From: Inonotus obliquus
Lineage: Eukaryota > Basidiomycota > Agaricomycetes > Hymenochaetales > Hymenochaetaceae
DNA length: 64,000 nt
Direction: 5' to 3'
Assembly (NCBI GenBank): GCA_032164295.1
Contig: JAJHTX010000001.1
Coordinates: 2,170,001 to 2,234,000, forward strand
Shown: positions 46,138-58,084 of the stretch, one piece after another
Position numbering within the stretch: position 1 is the first letter of the stretch
How the letters are laid out: each line of letters begins with the position of its first letter
Made by a program: the position numbers and the translations under genes
The notes under the pieces: generated by a model
The model's input: the letters and a program-made list of their open reading frames with translations, nothing else
The model's database searches: none
Told to the model about the DNA's origin: nothing

Positions 46138-48596
46138 AAGCGCGTCATGGACCTACGCGCGTTCAGAGTCGACCGCAGCTGCATGTGATGCATTCGCCGA
46201 GAAATGAGCCATTTATTGCAATATCCAGGATCGAACTGCATGCAACAGGAACTGTATGTATAGACCAAGTGACGATTGTCGCTGATTGTTTTGGATCACC
46301 AACAGAGACTAGACGAGAAGCAATTAATTCAATCTCAGAAGATCCTGTGCTTGTGCAATGAATCTCGCAAGATTAGTAAAGTTTTTCCCGGTAGAAGGTC
46401 TTTATTTGGGTTGCAACCACCAGTCTGAGTTGCCTTCGCTTCTTTGCCAAGTCCGAAAGGAAAGGTGTCTGAACCAGTTTCGGGGTGACAACGCTGGTCC
46501 AGATCCTTTTCTCAATAGGGGCTCCCGCTCGACCGGGAAAGGAATATTTTGCAAGTGACGCTCATAAGTACTGACCCTCTAATAATCCTGTTTGCAACTC
46601 AGTGGTTACTGTTTTGTGTTATGTAAATTTCTGAGATCAGGATCAGCTTGCCAAATAAGGATTTTTAGCTCTGAATTTGGTTTACGAAAGCATCCGTGTA
46701 CTTCCGAGCCGAGGCTCCGTGTTGCAAGGAATTTCATTCGCCAGTTCCTCGGTATCAGATAAATTAAGAATGATTCCTGACGACAAATCCATAACGGGTT
46801 TAGCTGTCGGATGGAATCTGTGATGAGGCCAAGGCACGTGAACGACTTGAAATCCGATCCCCGATCCAATTAAAGCCCGAGGAGGATAAGGGTGACCAAT
46901 AGGAGCAGCAAGCACTTATTGATCGCATCTCGGATAGTCAAACCGTTGCTCATCCCACATTCCATGTGCTCTCAATGCATGAAAATGGCTTTGATTGACC
47001 TGCGGAAGCATTAATATCCTTGTCAGGTCAGGTCAGGAAGCGTCCAATTGAGTTAAAGTGTTGTTTAGGTATGCTATAGTAGTGAGATCTCTCAAATCCA
47101 ACCAAGTCCAACAACGGTCTATGTGGAGTAAACTACACTATTGGCCGTTGACATGTCCGAAATCCCCGCGTTTCAGTCAGTACAGTCAGGATCGAAGACA
47201 AACAAAGAATCATGAATGTAAAAAGCGCCCTGTGGCTGCTAATAAATAGAGATTACTATATTAGGCAATACCCTAGGCACATGATTGGAATTTTCGGCTA
47301 AATTTATAATAATCGTGGGAATTCCACGTAATCCTTCGTCTCCCCTTTGCCATCATTCAGATCAGAGCAAGTACTTACCACTCTCCTCGCCACTGGACCT
47401 TCTGATTCTCCGTCCACCACAATCAGGTTGGCTGCTATGCCAATATTTCCTGCTTTACGTGCAAGATAGCTGTCGACTCCGCGGCTTTCGACCGACTCGG
47501 ACTTGACTGCAATGGTCCCAAATTCCAGACGTGGCGTCTTTCACTCTCTTGACAGATCCTCCATTCGCAGCTCTGAGCGTATAAACGGCCTTGTTTTGCT
47601 GATGCTGATGCGAGTTGCTTAAGTCAGCGTACCTCTGGACATCATCGATCACTGCCAGCGTGACACTGGGCTTCGCTCCTTTTCTGTTCTCAATGGTCTG
47701 GTCTCTTCATTTTCCACCAAAGTAGATTATGACTCGGGAACCCCGTTTTCTCCTTCATTACCAGTCTATCTGCTCATTTCACACGCTCCGCCTGATACCA
47801 TCGATACGGCTTGGATTTCTTTCATGGATCCTCGACCCACATAGGGGAACTGATCGCATCCTTTTAATTGAAGCTGCCATGCGAGAAAAGTCTTTAAACT
47901 CTGCTGAGTTACTCAAGTTCTCGATCTCAGGGTCCTGTGCTTTGCCCTGGCTCCTCTCCTTATCAAATTCTACTGATCTTCGAGTGGAACTGAAATTCTC
48001 GAGAAAACGAATAATGTCGAAGACCAGGTATGTACCACAAAACACAATTTGTGGCTTAATATTGAGCTCCGCTGCAGATCATTTGCTCCTATCCCTCGGC
48101 ATTGACACGAGGCTCTTTCATTCCTTCACTCTCGCCTTTCCCTTATCGGTTGGTGTCCATGGATCTCCCTGTGATCCCCCTGCCATATTCGATGTGTCCG
48201 TTTTTGACCTTTTCGCCTTTCGAATGTTCATCAATCTCAAGGATTGTCAGTACTGTTCAACGACGCTCATTTACAACCCGATCCTGCCTCCTTTCTTTGA
48301 CATTTGCTCATCTATACCGTCAGGGTCGGCGGGCAACTACAGCTGTCTTGGAAGAACGGAATAGTTTGGCGACACAGGCGGTCCAACGAATCTCCTCTCC
48401 GAGTACAAAAGCGGGGAATGCGGCCTTCAGTTTTTCAGTGGTCTCATCTCGTCTCTCAATCTCCCCTGGTCCGCTTCTTTCGCCTTCTCGAAGAGAAACT
48501 CAGTTCAAAGCTTAAACTCGGTTACCGTTACTATGAGTCAGAACCCGGACAGGTTCGTGCTATGAATGGCTCTGGGTGTGGAAAAACTATTCTAAG
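46138..48596. other. Gene-poor stretch
   Basis: About 2.4 kb, the longest interval without a confident gene. Open frames exist, the largest a 211-codon plus-strand frame at 47729-48364, but none shows family motifs or splice-consistent extension. A few short direct repeats occur, such as three copies of caggt near 47024-47037. No tRNA, transposon ends or long inverted repeats were seen by eye. It could hold the undetermined 5' exons of the REX4-like gene, relic sequence or noncoding RNA. Confidence 0.45.
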
Positions 48597-49607
48597 GCAT
48601 TGTCTAGCACGTTTCTTGCCCTTGGCACTATATGCGTCGGTGTCGGACATGGCGGTTCCACATCCATGATTGCGTTAGTATCTGGGACGACCCAGGCCGA
48701 TGAATGCGACCACCCGACTAACTGTCGTGACGCATCTAGGAGAGTATCGCTAGTTAACTATAGAGGAACCGTTGTTCTCGACACCTATGTGCAGCCGACG
48801 ATGGAGGTGACCGATTATAGGACCTCCACGACGGGCATAGAAGCTAAGCACTTGCTTCCAGGTCAGTGTGTCCACCTAAATCCGGATGGTCAGTTAATTC
48901 AAATTGCATACTCTAATCTCAGACTCGGCGATGCCTTTTAATACCGTCCAATCCCTAGTCGGTAAGTTACGTCCAATGATTAAAATCTACTGTCAACCTA
49001 ATTTCCGGATTGGTCGGTTGACTAGCCGAGTCCATCAAAGGGAAGATACTTGTTGGCCATTCACTTTGGCAGGACCTTTCAGGTACAGATATACCAAATC
49101 TTGGCGCAATAAACTGCTAATCTGAACTTCCCGCTCCAAAAGTTCTCGGCATCCCGCACCCAGCTGTTGGTGAGTTCTCGATCAGCCTCCGATGATTGAA
49201 TTGAATTGGAAAAGTACTGACTAAACTGTATTTGAAATTTTAACTTTGAAAATTCCCGGATTTCTATTGCGTTTTCTCAGCTACAAGAGATGTCGCTCTG
49301 TACATGCCATTCAGAAACGCGCTTCAGTCGCCCAATCAGGTTGTTGGTTTACAGACTTTGGTCTGGCACTTAATGCGCCGGCGGATTCAATACGGCAAGC
49401 TGGACTCCGTGGGTGAAGCTCTGCTTCTGATATAACAAGATCTGATTGGTACCCTTATGGGATTACATTACTTTTTCCCAGGTTGAGAATGCTCGTGCTG
49501 CACTTGATCTGTACCGCACCGACGCATCCACCTGGGAAACCACGATAACTAGCGGTAAATGGGCCTGTGCTCTGCCTCCCAGCACCTACTCCAGGTGCTA
49601 CTTGTGA
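48597..49607 (+). CDS. REX4-family 3'-5' exonuclease-like protein with eroded catalytic motifs, 5' end unknown
   Basis: Family-consistent exons are about 48597-48673, 48740-48861, 48923-48961, 49026-49082, 49143-49169, 49281-49408 and 49482-49607 (about 190 aa). The fold is clear: FLALGTICVGVGHGG, STSMIARVSLVNYRGTVVLD, MEVTDYRTSTTGIE, SIKGKILVGHSLWQDLSVLG, PNQVVGLQTLVWHLMRRRIQ, DSVENARAALDLYRTD and a CALPPSTYSRCYL end. RNA exonuclease 4 relatives are DEDDh nucleases. Here motif I, normally D-C-E-M, reads GTIC, and the motif III histidine (normally HD) is leucine in KLDSVENA. Every splice junction keeps frame, which argues for selection or recent decay. No in-frame ATG was found upstream; the first exon is missing or unrecognised. 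Confidence 0.65.
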
Positions 49608-49935
49608 CATTCCCGATCATCGTAAACAATCCTCTTGACTTCTTGTAATCCGCCTTAGCGCCAGCCATTATGGGATGCAGACACGTGAATACCGTCCTTT
49701 CACCTTGTCGCCGCCTTTTTTGCGCGCAATCCGTTAATAACCCGAATAGTTGTAAATAATCGTTTATGTAACTCGGGCACTTAATTTGTAAATACCCGAA
49801 CAACAATCGTAATATCACATCCCGTCCTTGTCCTGAAGCCATGATGTTAACCTAGATTAGCGTCGAGGATCGTTGTCCAATAGATTCAACAAGCGACAAA
49901 TGAGAAAGTTCCGCTGAGACGGGTTATGTGCGGCG

Positions 49936-51519
49936 TTAAGCCCTAGTCTGGTTCCGAGACGTTTCTTGGTGAGAAGGTCGTCGGATGCATCGTAAGCGTT
50001 TACTCACTTTCTCTGCGCCCATTAACTTCATGAGTCCTTCATATACGAAGAGTGCACTTGCATTCACTGGAAATGCACGCAAGAGAATCGGAGTCAGGCC
50101 TCGAAGAAATCCTTTGCCACCGCTCTCATGATATATGGTCCTTGCTACAGAAAATAAGGACTGTCGAGGAGACTCGAGGGGGGATGCCATCATCCGACTA
50201 TGTCGGATACTGCAGTGAGAAAAGGGAAATAGCTGGTAGAAGACGGTTGACGACATACTTTTTGATGTTATCAGCCGGTATTGCCATGAACCAGTAACCG
50301 AACGACGCGAGCCCGCCGGACATAAATGTGGATAATCCTTCGGTAATCTTATTATTCGGACAAGAATCAGATCACGAGACAACAATGTTTAGGCATTAGG
50401 ATGAACCTCAAACCGCGTTCCCGATAACCCACTGAATCCCCGCATTAGGACCTTGTGGCAGTCCGTAATCAGCGAGGAGCAGAGAAACGGCGCCAATTCT
50501 TTTACCTCATACGACATAAACATCCACATGAAGTTGCTGCGGAACAATAAACTCCCCGTAAGGCCCGTCCAAAGACCTGGAACGCCTTGAGTCTGGATAA
50601 TACGCCGTACACAATGAATGGGATTTTTAAACTCCCGATCATTAGCCAACCGTTCCCGTTGTAATTGCAGCTTTACTAGGATCTAGTTAGATCGCAAGAA
50701 ACAGAAACGTACGATAGCCACTTAATTAATATACCTTTAACAAGCTCAATAGGTGTGGCAACGGGGGCACTGCAGGTTACTAATGAGACAAATCGTTGTT
50801 CTACATTCAGACTCGGGGGACACGTACCTAGTCCAACCTGCGAAAAGACCGGCGATCCCGTGTGCTGTTAGTGTAAGCCTTGTTATGTCTGATCCTGGTT
50901 TGCTTTCCGTCATCCCTTGTCGGATCAAGAAGAGACGGTAGTTGTGCAAGGAGCCGAGGAGTACGGAGTCGATGGCACACCACCCAAGGGCGGGTGGTGT
51001 CGCTCCCTTGTAGAGAGCACGAACACCCTGTAGCTTCGGTCTCAGACACTGTTAGGGTTGCTGGTAGTCACGTTTTCACCTCGTTTCTGACAATTTTCAT
51101 TAAACAGTCGAGCGCTCCATTATACAGTCCCGGAGGACTGCATTGTAATCGAGTCTTCACAGTATCAAAGCTTCATGGGAGAGCAAGTTCGAATCAGATA
51201 ACTCTGTTTTTGGTACTTCAGCAATTACATGGTGGACAAAAACATACCAGCGAACGATATCGTACCATGATGGAAAACTTCGAAAGAGGAGTCACCCTTG
51301 TCCAACCGAAACCTTTGATGATCCGGTTTCAGAAGTAGCTTCCAATGCCTGAAAGGATATCACCCACTTTCGTCAAGCCTGTAGATAAGTAAAAGGAAAA
51401 TCCGATCACTTATTCAATGGTACCTTGAGGACCAAGGAGCGTATGGACTAACCACTTCCCATTCCAGCGAGCACGCCCACGAGTCTTAAGTGACTTGCAT
51501 TATTTGAAGCTTGGCCCAT
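49936..51519 (-). CDS. Mitochondrial carrier family (SLC25-type) protein
   Basis: Eleven exons: 51519-51453, 51378-51368, 51312-51296, 51170-51080, 51027-50828, 50769-50735, 50675-50506, 50451-50407, 50347-50259, 50209-50008, 49947-49936 (312 aa, the family size). Three repeats are visible: LTKVSVGQGFDTVKTRLQCS with NEGVRALYKGATPPALGW; VATPIELVKVKLQLQ with TQGVPGLWTGLTGSLLFR; and IPADNIKNIRHSRMM with SGGKGFLRGLTPILLRAFPV. The tail is FVYEGLMKLMGAEKTRA. Repeat 1 has Gly where the carrier signature has Pro (GFDTVK). The 11-nt and 17-nt exons are needed to rebuild GSGLTKVSVGQG. The transported substrate is not predictable; carnitine- or amino-acid-type carriers are possible. Confidence 0.85.
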
Positions 51520-51757
51520 TCGCCGGCCTTTAGACTATCGCAGTCGAAGGAGGAGATGGATAGACAGTAAATATTACGTAAATACATACATAAGGCGGGG
51601 ATGAATGTCACATGATCTTCTCTCTTTCTTGACACGTCCGACACGAATTGCAGCCTTTCACTTGTACAACTAGTTTGATAATTGGCACTATTCCTCCGAG
51701 TGCATAATCGCCCACGACAATACTGCATATCGTATTCACGGAGACCGTGCGACCACC

Positions 51758-52840
51758 ATGCCAGATACTGTGAACGTCGGCAATGAAGTTAAAGACGATC
51801 GGCAATGCAGAATATGCTTTGATGGGGCGGAAAGTGGTCGACTAATTCGCCCTTGCCATTGCAGAGGCTCCATAGCTGTATGTCGAGTCATCACTCACAT
51901 TGTCTGCTGTAGCATTGTGACCGTTTGGTTTGCAGTATATACACATAGAATGTTTGCAACGATGGCGTAGAGAATCTCAATCTGCCTGGTATCGGTGCCC
52001 TCAATGTCGCTACAAGGTATCTAACATTCTCTCCACTTATTATCTGCATGTCTGACACCTGCATAGTATAGAACATCTCGTGCGAGGTAGGAGGTTCCAC
52101 ACTTCAGTAATGTGTGCTCCTGGAACTGACTATTTAGCAGCGTCCTTGGATTAGCAGATAACCCAGGTCATTTCTTACTCCTGCACAGGAATTCGGACTC
52201 CTCACTAACAATTATGTTTATAGTCATCATTGCCTCGCTTTCGCTTTTGCTATTCACATCTCTTGCTTATATTGCATCTTTCACGGTGACCTTTTTCATG
52301 AACGACAACTATACCCCGAGGCAAACATACTTTTTCTTCGGCTTGAATTGGGTTTCTCCGGATGAGGTTGCATATAATCTTATGAGGATAGTTCTTCGAC
52401 TTCTGCGCGAAGAAGATATCATTGCCGACGAGAGCACGTTCGGTACTCCTTCACGTACGGCATCACCGCCGTCTGCACCTCGGCAATTTGGCGCTTTTGC
52501 GAAGTTTGTTCAGAGAATCATCATTGGCGTACCGGTCTTGGGCGTCGCGTCCCTGGTGCAACTCTTCTGGTCCATGTCATTTTTGGGGCCGGTTAATTTG
52601 CTTGCGAGACGCCTCGGTTCAGGAGGGCGGAATAGGCGAGAGAGTAGTAGGGATATTGCGACGCTAATTATTCTTGGAGCAATCATACTCGGTGCTTTGC
52701 GGTACGTACTGCCATTACTAGTCAGAGAATATCGCTCATTCTTCGCAATAAGTACGCTCCGAAGCGTTTATAGGCTAACGGAGAGAGTGGTTAGGTGGGG
52801 CCTTTCAAGAGCGGAGGATCTTATCCTTGAAGTTCAATGA
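51758..52840 (+). CDS. Membrane RING-CH (MARCH-type) E3 ubiquitin ligase
   Basis: Five exons (51758-51877, 51936-52016, 52067-52086, 52141-52166, 52224-52840) give 287 aa. The RING-CH zinc ligands are complete: C-x2-C in CRICFDGAESG, C-x-C in RPCHCRGSIA, H-x2-C in YIHIECLQRWR, and C-x2-C in RCPQCRYK. Several hydrophobic segments follow (VIIASLSLLLFTSLAYIASF; FVQRIIIGVPVLGVASLVQL; IATLIILGAIILGALRYVLP), so the protein is an integral membrane ligase. MARCH-type ligases ubiquitinate membrane proteins. A 20-nt and a 26-nt exon lie between the RING and the first helix. The last intron (52167-52223) has a CTAAC branch site; reading through it would also be open. Confidence 0.88.
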
Positions 52841-52916
52841 CCTCAAAACCCCATGTCATGTATAATAAGAAATAATGATTGAAATCCAAATAGAAAGCAG
52901 TTATACGTGTACTACA

Positions 52917-55900
52917 TTACCAATCATGCTGTAACTGCCGCTTCACCTCCTCAAAAGTCGCCCTTGTTTCGTTCCTGGTTGGTGCAAGTTCTTCGATGTA
53001 TTTTGCAATAGTGCGATCCAGTACGTCGATCGGAAGATTGCTTTCAGAGAGTCCTGACCGATTCCGGTGAGACTCCGTCACCCAATCCTTGAGTAAGACC
53101 GCAATGTCCGAGGAGACTGCTTGGATGTTATCCTGAGTGTTGAAAGGTGGAACCTGTTATGACATGAGACAGTGGTTTGACAGGATAGTAATGAGTTCAA
53201 TTTTACCTGTGACTCATACATCTCATGGAATGTATCCCAAATTTCCGGGTATGGTACACCGCAATCCCTGAGCACTCTGGGAGACCAACCAGGACCACGA
53301 ACCCCCATATTGCTCAGGCTGAATCGAATGAGCAGTTCAGCCACAAAACCTGACAAGAAAGCTACAGTCAGAATGTGCTTCAATACAGGTCATTCTGCCA
53401 ACTTACGTATGGGGAAGGCGCTTTCTGAAGGATAAAATCTCTTCCCGTGAGTAACGACGAGAGAAGAAATTCTATCGGCTTGCTCATCGGGTGTTCCGCT
53501 AGACGTCGCTGCACAAGAAGGGATGATTAGAAAATTTTGCATCGAGATGTAAACAAGTTACAAACCTTCATCAAACATTGCATTCCAGATCGGCTTGACA
53601 ACCGCCTCATCGCGATGTTCTGACACATGCAGGATGAGCAGTTTTATTGAAGGGAGGTCGAAGGGCTCTGCGTAGAGTTGATACAGCTAAAGGAGAACAG
53701 TGAATGAGCTAAAAACCACAAGTCGGGCTGAAACGCACCTCTGTGATATTGAATAATCGTTTCTGTAAATGTTGGATTTTATCTCTCGCTTCTGGGTCGT
53801 TGATACGAGGACGCAGGGCATATAACAGATCCATCTGTACTTGAGCCACCTCAAGCTGATCCTCCAACTCGGAGAGAAAGGCAATTGCCGTCTCGTGTTT
53901 CTCACTTACGGATACTGGATGCGATTTGGCCGTACTCACGGCAAGAGTGAGGAATTCAAGTCGCGAATCCAGAGTAAGGTCAAATCTACAAGAGTCAGCA
54001 AAAGTACACTAATATAGTAGACTATTAACTTACTCAGACGAGCGAGCCAGTGCGGCAAGTACCTCCCCGGCTCTCAAGAATTGTCCATTTTTCACATACA
54101 GTTGCCATAGTAGCTGGTATTTGTCGGTCGAAGCAGGTTCTCGAAGCAAGTGAGCTTCCAGAAAGACAGGTCGAATCTACAACCCCGTGTTAGCTAGGAA
54201 ATTCGTACAGATGGGAAAAGACAGAGTACCTGCAATAGAGCGTCTGTCATCCCCCGTTTGACCATCCATTCATATAGATGAGAGTGGAAAATTGGATCCT
54301 CAGATGAAAAGGCAAGATCATATGCGTAATCCCGAGTTTCCACAAAATCAACTCTCATCGGATTCTTTGCGCACTGATCATCAAAAACGGACAAAGAGTG
54401 TAATATCAGGTCGTAGCATCTCTTTCGCTTGTCCAATACCTCCGACCGGGGATCTTTCGCCGGTGAACCAGAAAGCCAATAATTCAGGCCCGCGTTATCG
54501 TCATCCGCAGTAACAGCGCATTGCAAGGGCAACTCGACGGCACCTGAAAGTATGATAAATAGTAGATGTGGGGGAGGCGAGGATTGACTTACCCTTAGCA
54601 TAATTTAGATGCTGATAGTCACCACAGATCTCGCGCAGCTTCTCGAACTCTATGACTCGAGCGGCACGAGAGAATAACCTAGCTTTCATAAGACGGGATG
54701 AACGTGACCTTCGGTGAAGAACGCACCGTAAAGACTCTCCTAGAACGATCTGCTTTTCGTTTGGATCCCGAATGTCCACAGCTTTGCGGACGTTTTCTTG
54801 AGCCTAAAACGAGTTGGTTAGTACTAAGATGATGGCATGTCGAATGATACCTACCTTGTACAATAGAACATCATCGGCACTACAGAAAGAGCCGCACCGC
54901 TGCTGTAAAATTTCGCTGACGGTGTCAATCTTGTAGTAACCAGAGGGAGTGAGCAAAAACACAGATCAGATAGTGCAGGCAACGCACACTAATCTGCTTG
55001 CCAATCTGGCTATTGATGATCACGCTGACTAATGTTCTTGAGACGCGCAACCCATATTCCGATGTTATGAGTTCCTCGTACGTCAACACAGACAGAATAG
55101 CCTGCATCTCGTTATCACATTGAGCCACTAGATCTCCGAGATGATAATCGATCAATAACAGCACAAAAGAGATTGCTTCCACCGTTCGTGCAAGGAGCGC
55201 CTGTAGGTTCGACACAGAAGTTGCTTCCACTTTCCAAGCTTCATGATCAACATTCGGCCGACTTCCGGCACCTACTTGTTCTCCTGGCGCCGATCCAAAA
55301 AGCTGAGGATTACTATCGAGCGTGTTCCTTAGAGCGTATAAGTTCCTTTGGATAGCAACCAAAGTTCTGTCGTCAAAGTTTGAGCTTTGCCCGGAGGGTC
55401 TTAATACGTAAAATCTATCAGAAATGATGGAAAGTTTGGCAAAAAAATACTGCGTACCCTGTTTTCGTCACCTTGGCTTTCCACAACGGACGGACTAGAC
55501 GTGCAAAGTATAATGCAAGACCTTCTCTTCGTCCACTAAAAATGATACTTCCATGACTATCTCCACCATATCCCCTTTCCACCCAGATTGGTCGGTCTGC
55601 CAAGTCGTAGAGTGCCTGCTTCGCGACCGCGGCGATATCAGGACCTACAGTCCCTACTTCTTCATAGAGAGCATATCTGTTTCTATCAACAGACAGGAAC
55701 GTATTACCGCTGGCAAGAGCTAAGAGCATCGCACAAGTCTGGTCACGCCCAAAACTGTCCCGAAATTCCATGATTTGGGTGAGAGTTCCCTCAGCGTGAG
55801 ATTCTTCGAGTGCATCGCGAAGGTAATCAAGCACACGTCTCTTTACAAGGTGACTGATCCCGGCGTTGGTCAGGATGATAAATTCATGTTGTGGCTGGGA

Positions 55901-57802
55901 GAACTGTGTTGCGAGCTCGTTCGAGCTAAGAGGTTCCGGAGAAGCGGGCGGCGTCGCGCCGGTCGAGCTAGCATTCGAAATCACTGCGGCGATGGCATAA
56001 ATGGTCCCTTCCAAGTGGAGCATCGTTGCCTGCTCAGTCAGGGGCAATCGGTTTATTCCCGTAGAAGACGTGTAGCCACCTGTCGGCCCCGAGTAATAGT
56101 AGCTATGTGGGGCAGCCTGGGGATTTGTAGGCGATTGTGTCTGTCCTAAAGACCCTATCTTTGAAAGATCGGGAGCAACTCCAAGAAGGAAATCCTTCCC
56201 ATCGATATCGCCTGGCTGAGAAGCAACCAATATCCCATCAACGTAAGCCGCTGCATTCAAATCCTTTACGAAGCAGGGAACCGGAGGGGGAGCGCCCTGC
56301 TGGGATGGGCCATGTTGATTGGCCTGTACGTATTGTGGTCGAAACTGCTCGTCTGGATGAGGCAAGCTGATAGGTGGCAGGCGGACGTGCACAAGATACA
56401 AGTGCTTTGGATCTGTTGCACCATACTGGGTTCCATAACTATAGCCACCATAACCTGCGGGGGTTGGCGAGAAGTACAAGCGGACACCATTATGCGACAG
56501 TGCCATCAGCTGGACACCGGCTTTTGATTCGCGTTGATCAATGATGTGCAATGAGAACAGTTGAAGGCTCTGTGCGAGCCCCGCAGCGCCAGGCGCTTTA
56601 TCTTGTACTTGCTTCTGGAGGTTCGCAAGTGTTTGAATCTTGCGCAGGGATTTGTTTGGTTCGGGTTTCCATACGGAAATCCAACTATGCTCGCTAAGTG
56701 AGTAGATGCAATTTCGAGCTTGATCGGCGATCAGAAATGTAACTCGTTCTACGACAATGTCAAGGATTAGTAGCACGACCCATATGCAAGAGTCACGCAC
56801 CCTCATTCTGTGGTGTTCTAAGCAAGGGGATGAAGCTCGGCATCGAATTCGCAGAATGGTTGATTAGATGGAATCGCTTTCCGAACCAAACCTCCTTCTC
56901 TTGGTAATGCAATTCGTAGACGCAGCCATCTCCTACGCCACACATGAATATTCTGCCATCGCTGGTACTCGCGACGGAATTCATCATGACGCCGTCCGTC
57001 GAGACTGTTATGTCAGTCGCATAAAGTTTCAATCCTCTATGCTGTCGAAACTCTGGCCCGGCACTGGACTGCGTCGATAGACCAAGGAGGATAACTGTGA
57101 CGGGTGTACAGATAACGAGCAAGTAGGTTATTTCGTCAATAAAGACATTTGCTTTGGGCTTTACAAGCGCGACATGTGAAATCGCATTCGGTTGCTCGAT
57201 AAATGAACACAGCTCCTGACTAATCTCGGAAGCAGAACTTTGAGCAATATTCTCAGTAAAGCTTCGTAAGTTCACTTACCCCTCCACATAGTCCCATAGA
57301 AAAAGCTTATGATCCATGGTTACCCATGCACGCTCTATTTCTGGGATTATTCCCATACGACATTCGATTTGCGGTGCTGATAATACATTAGCACGAGCCA
57401 AACGGGTCAGAAAGCGACCTACATTGAAAATGCTCCCACAGGGCTGCTGGAATACCAACATGCTTACGCTTTTGGAAAGGCACGCGGAAGTCCCCGGGGA
57501 AGACCGTATAAAAAGCTGAAGACTGCCCTCCGGCTATAAGGAGGTAAGATTCTGTTATACAAAAGAAAGGATTCGACTGACGTACGGATTGTCAGCATGT
57601 CCCCAAGGTCTGGAACAATCTGAGCATCTTTTATCAGTTGCTCGTGGATCAGACGGCTGGCTTCCTGTAATGAAGGTAGATCGAGTGTGGGTCTGGGAGG
57701 AGGTGCTCTGGGTCGAGACGAAGAAGCGTAGTTGCTCGCTTGTGACGCGTCGGGGAGTACTCCAAGATGGTTTGTGTTGGTGAGAGAGGCTGAGAACGAC
57801 AT
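52917..57802 (-). CDS. NUP170: Nuclear pore complex inner-ring nucleoporin Nup170/Nup155
   Basis: Fifteen exons: 57802-57586, 57533-57423, 57376-57280, 57219-56801, 56748-55458, 55414-54988, 54929-54855, 54803-54593, 54543-54230, 54176-54034, 53985-53739, 53686-53566, 53508-53407, 53349-53207, 53153-52917. They give 1384 aa, close to the human Nup155 length. The protein joins the inner ring and contacts the pore membrane. The N-terminal beta-propeller begins with FYTVFPGDFRVPFQKRKH, then RMGIIPEIERAWVTMDHKLF and LWDYVEG. The later alpha-solenoid has SIDTVSEILQQRCGSFCSAD, EFEKLREICGDYQHLNYAKG, QFLRAGEVLAALARSS and FLSELEDQLEVAQVQMDLLY. All fourteen junctions keep frame. Loops in the propeller are G/Y/P-rich. 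Confidence 0.95.
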
Positions 57803-58084
57803 GATGCAGGGAATCTCCGGCTTCGCCTCCCCGTGTCTGTCTGTTCGATACTGTGTCGAGGTTGAACCACACAAACAGGTTCAAGTTGAAGAAGAAGGCC
57901 ACGAGTCGAAGCGACAAGAATGACGATCACGTGTGTGATCAAATCACGTGCCCGTTGAACGCGTCCATCGCGATCGCGTTTCTTTGTGTCGTGGTGGCTC
58001 GCTTCAGCACCTCATCATCGACAACTACATTTACTTTCTTTCGCCACCAGAGACTGTTTCTTGGTTGCTAAATAGGATTCGAAT
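57803..58084. promoter_or_regulatory. Divergent promoter, NUP170 / MAD2
   Basis: The 282 bp between divergent start codons must carry both promoters. Two close ATCACGTG-type E-box-like elements lie near 57925-57953 (gatcacgtgtgtgatc and aatcacgtgcccg). The first is nearly palindromic. A bHLH-type factor such as Cbf1 could bind them; this is inference. Confidence 0.5.

Noticed and set aside
47729..48364. 211-codon plus-strand open frame
   Set aside because: Hydrophobic and serine-rich without motifs, repeats or convincing splice partners; kept only as a note within the gene-poor region.
48304..48669. Frame containing GSGCGKT, resembling a Walker A motif
   Set aside because: It has no ATG start, no Walker B or flanking ATPase sequence, and overlaps the REX4-like exon in a different frame; a chance match.
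52167..52188. 22-nt intron in the RING-CH gene
   Set aside because: Too short; the acceptor at 52223 gives a 57-nt intron with a CTAAC branch site and restores family-like sequence.
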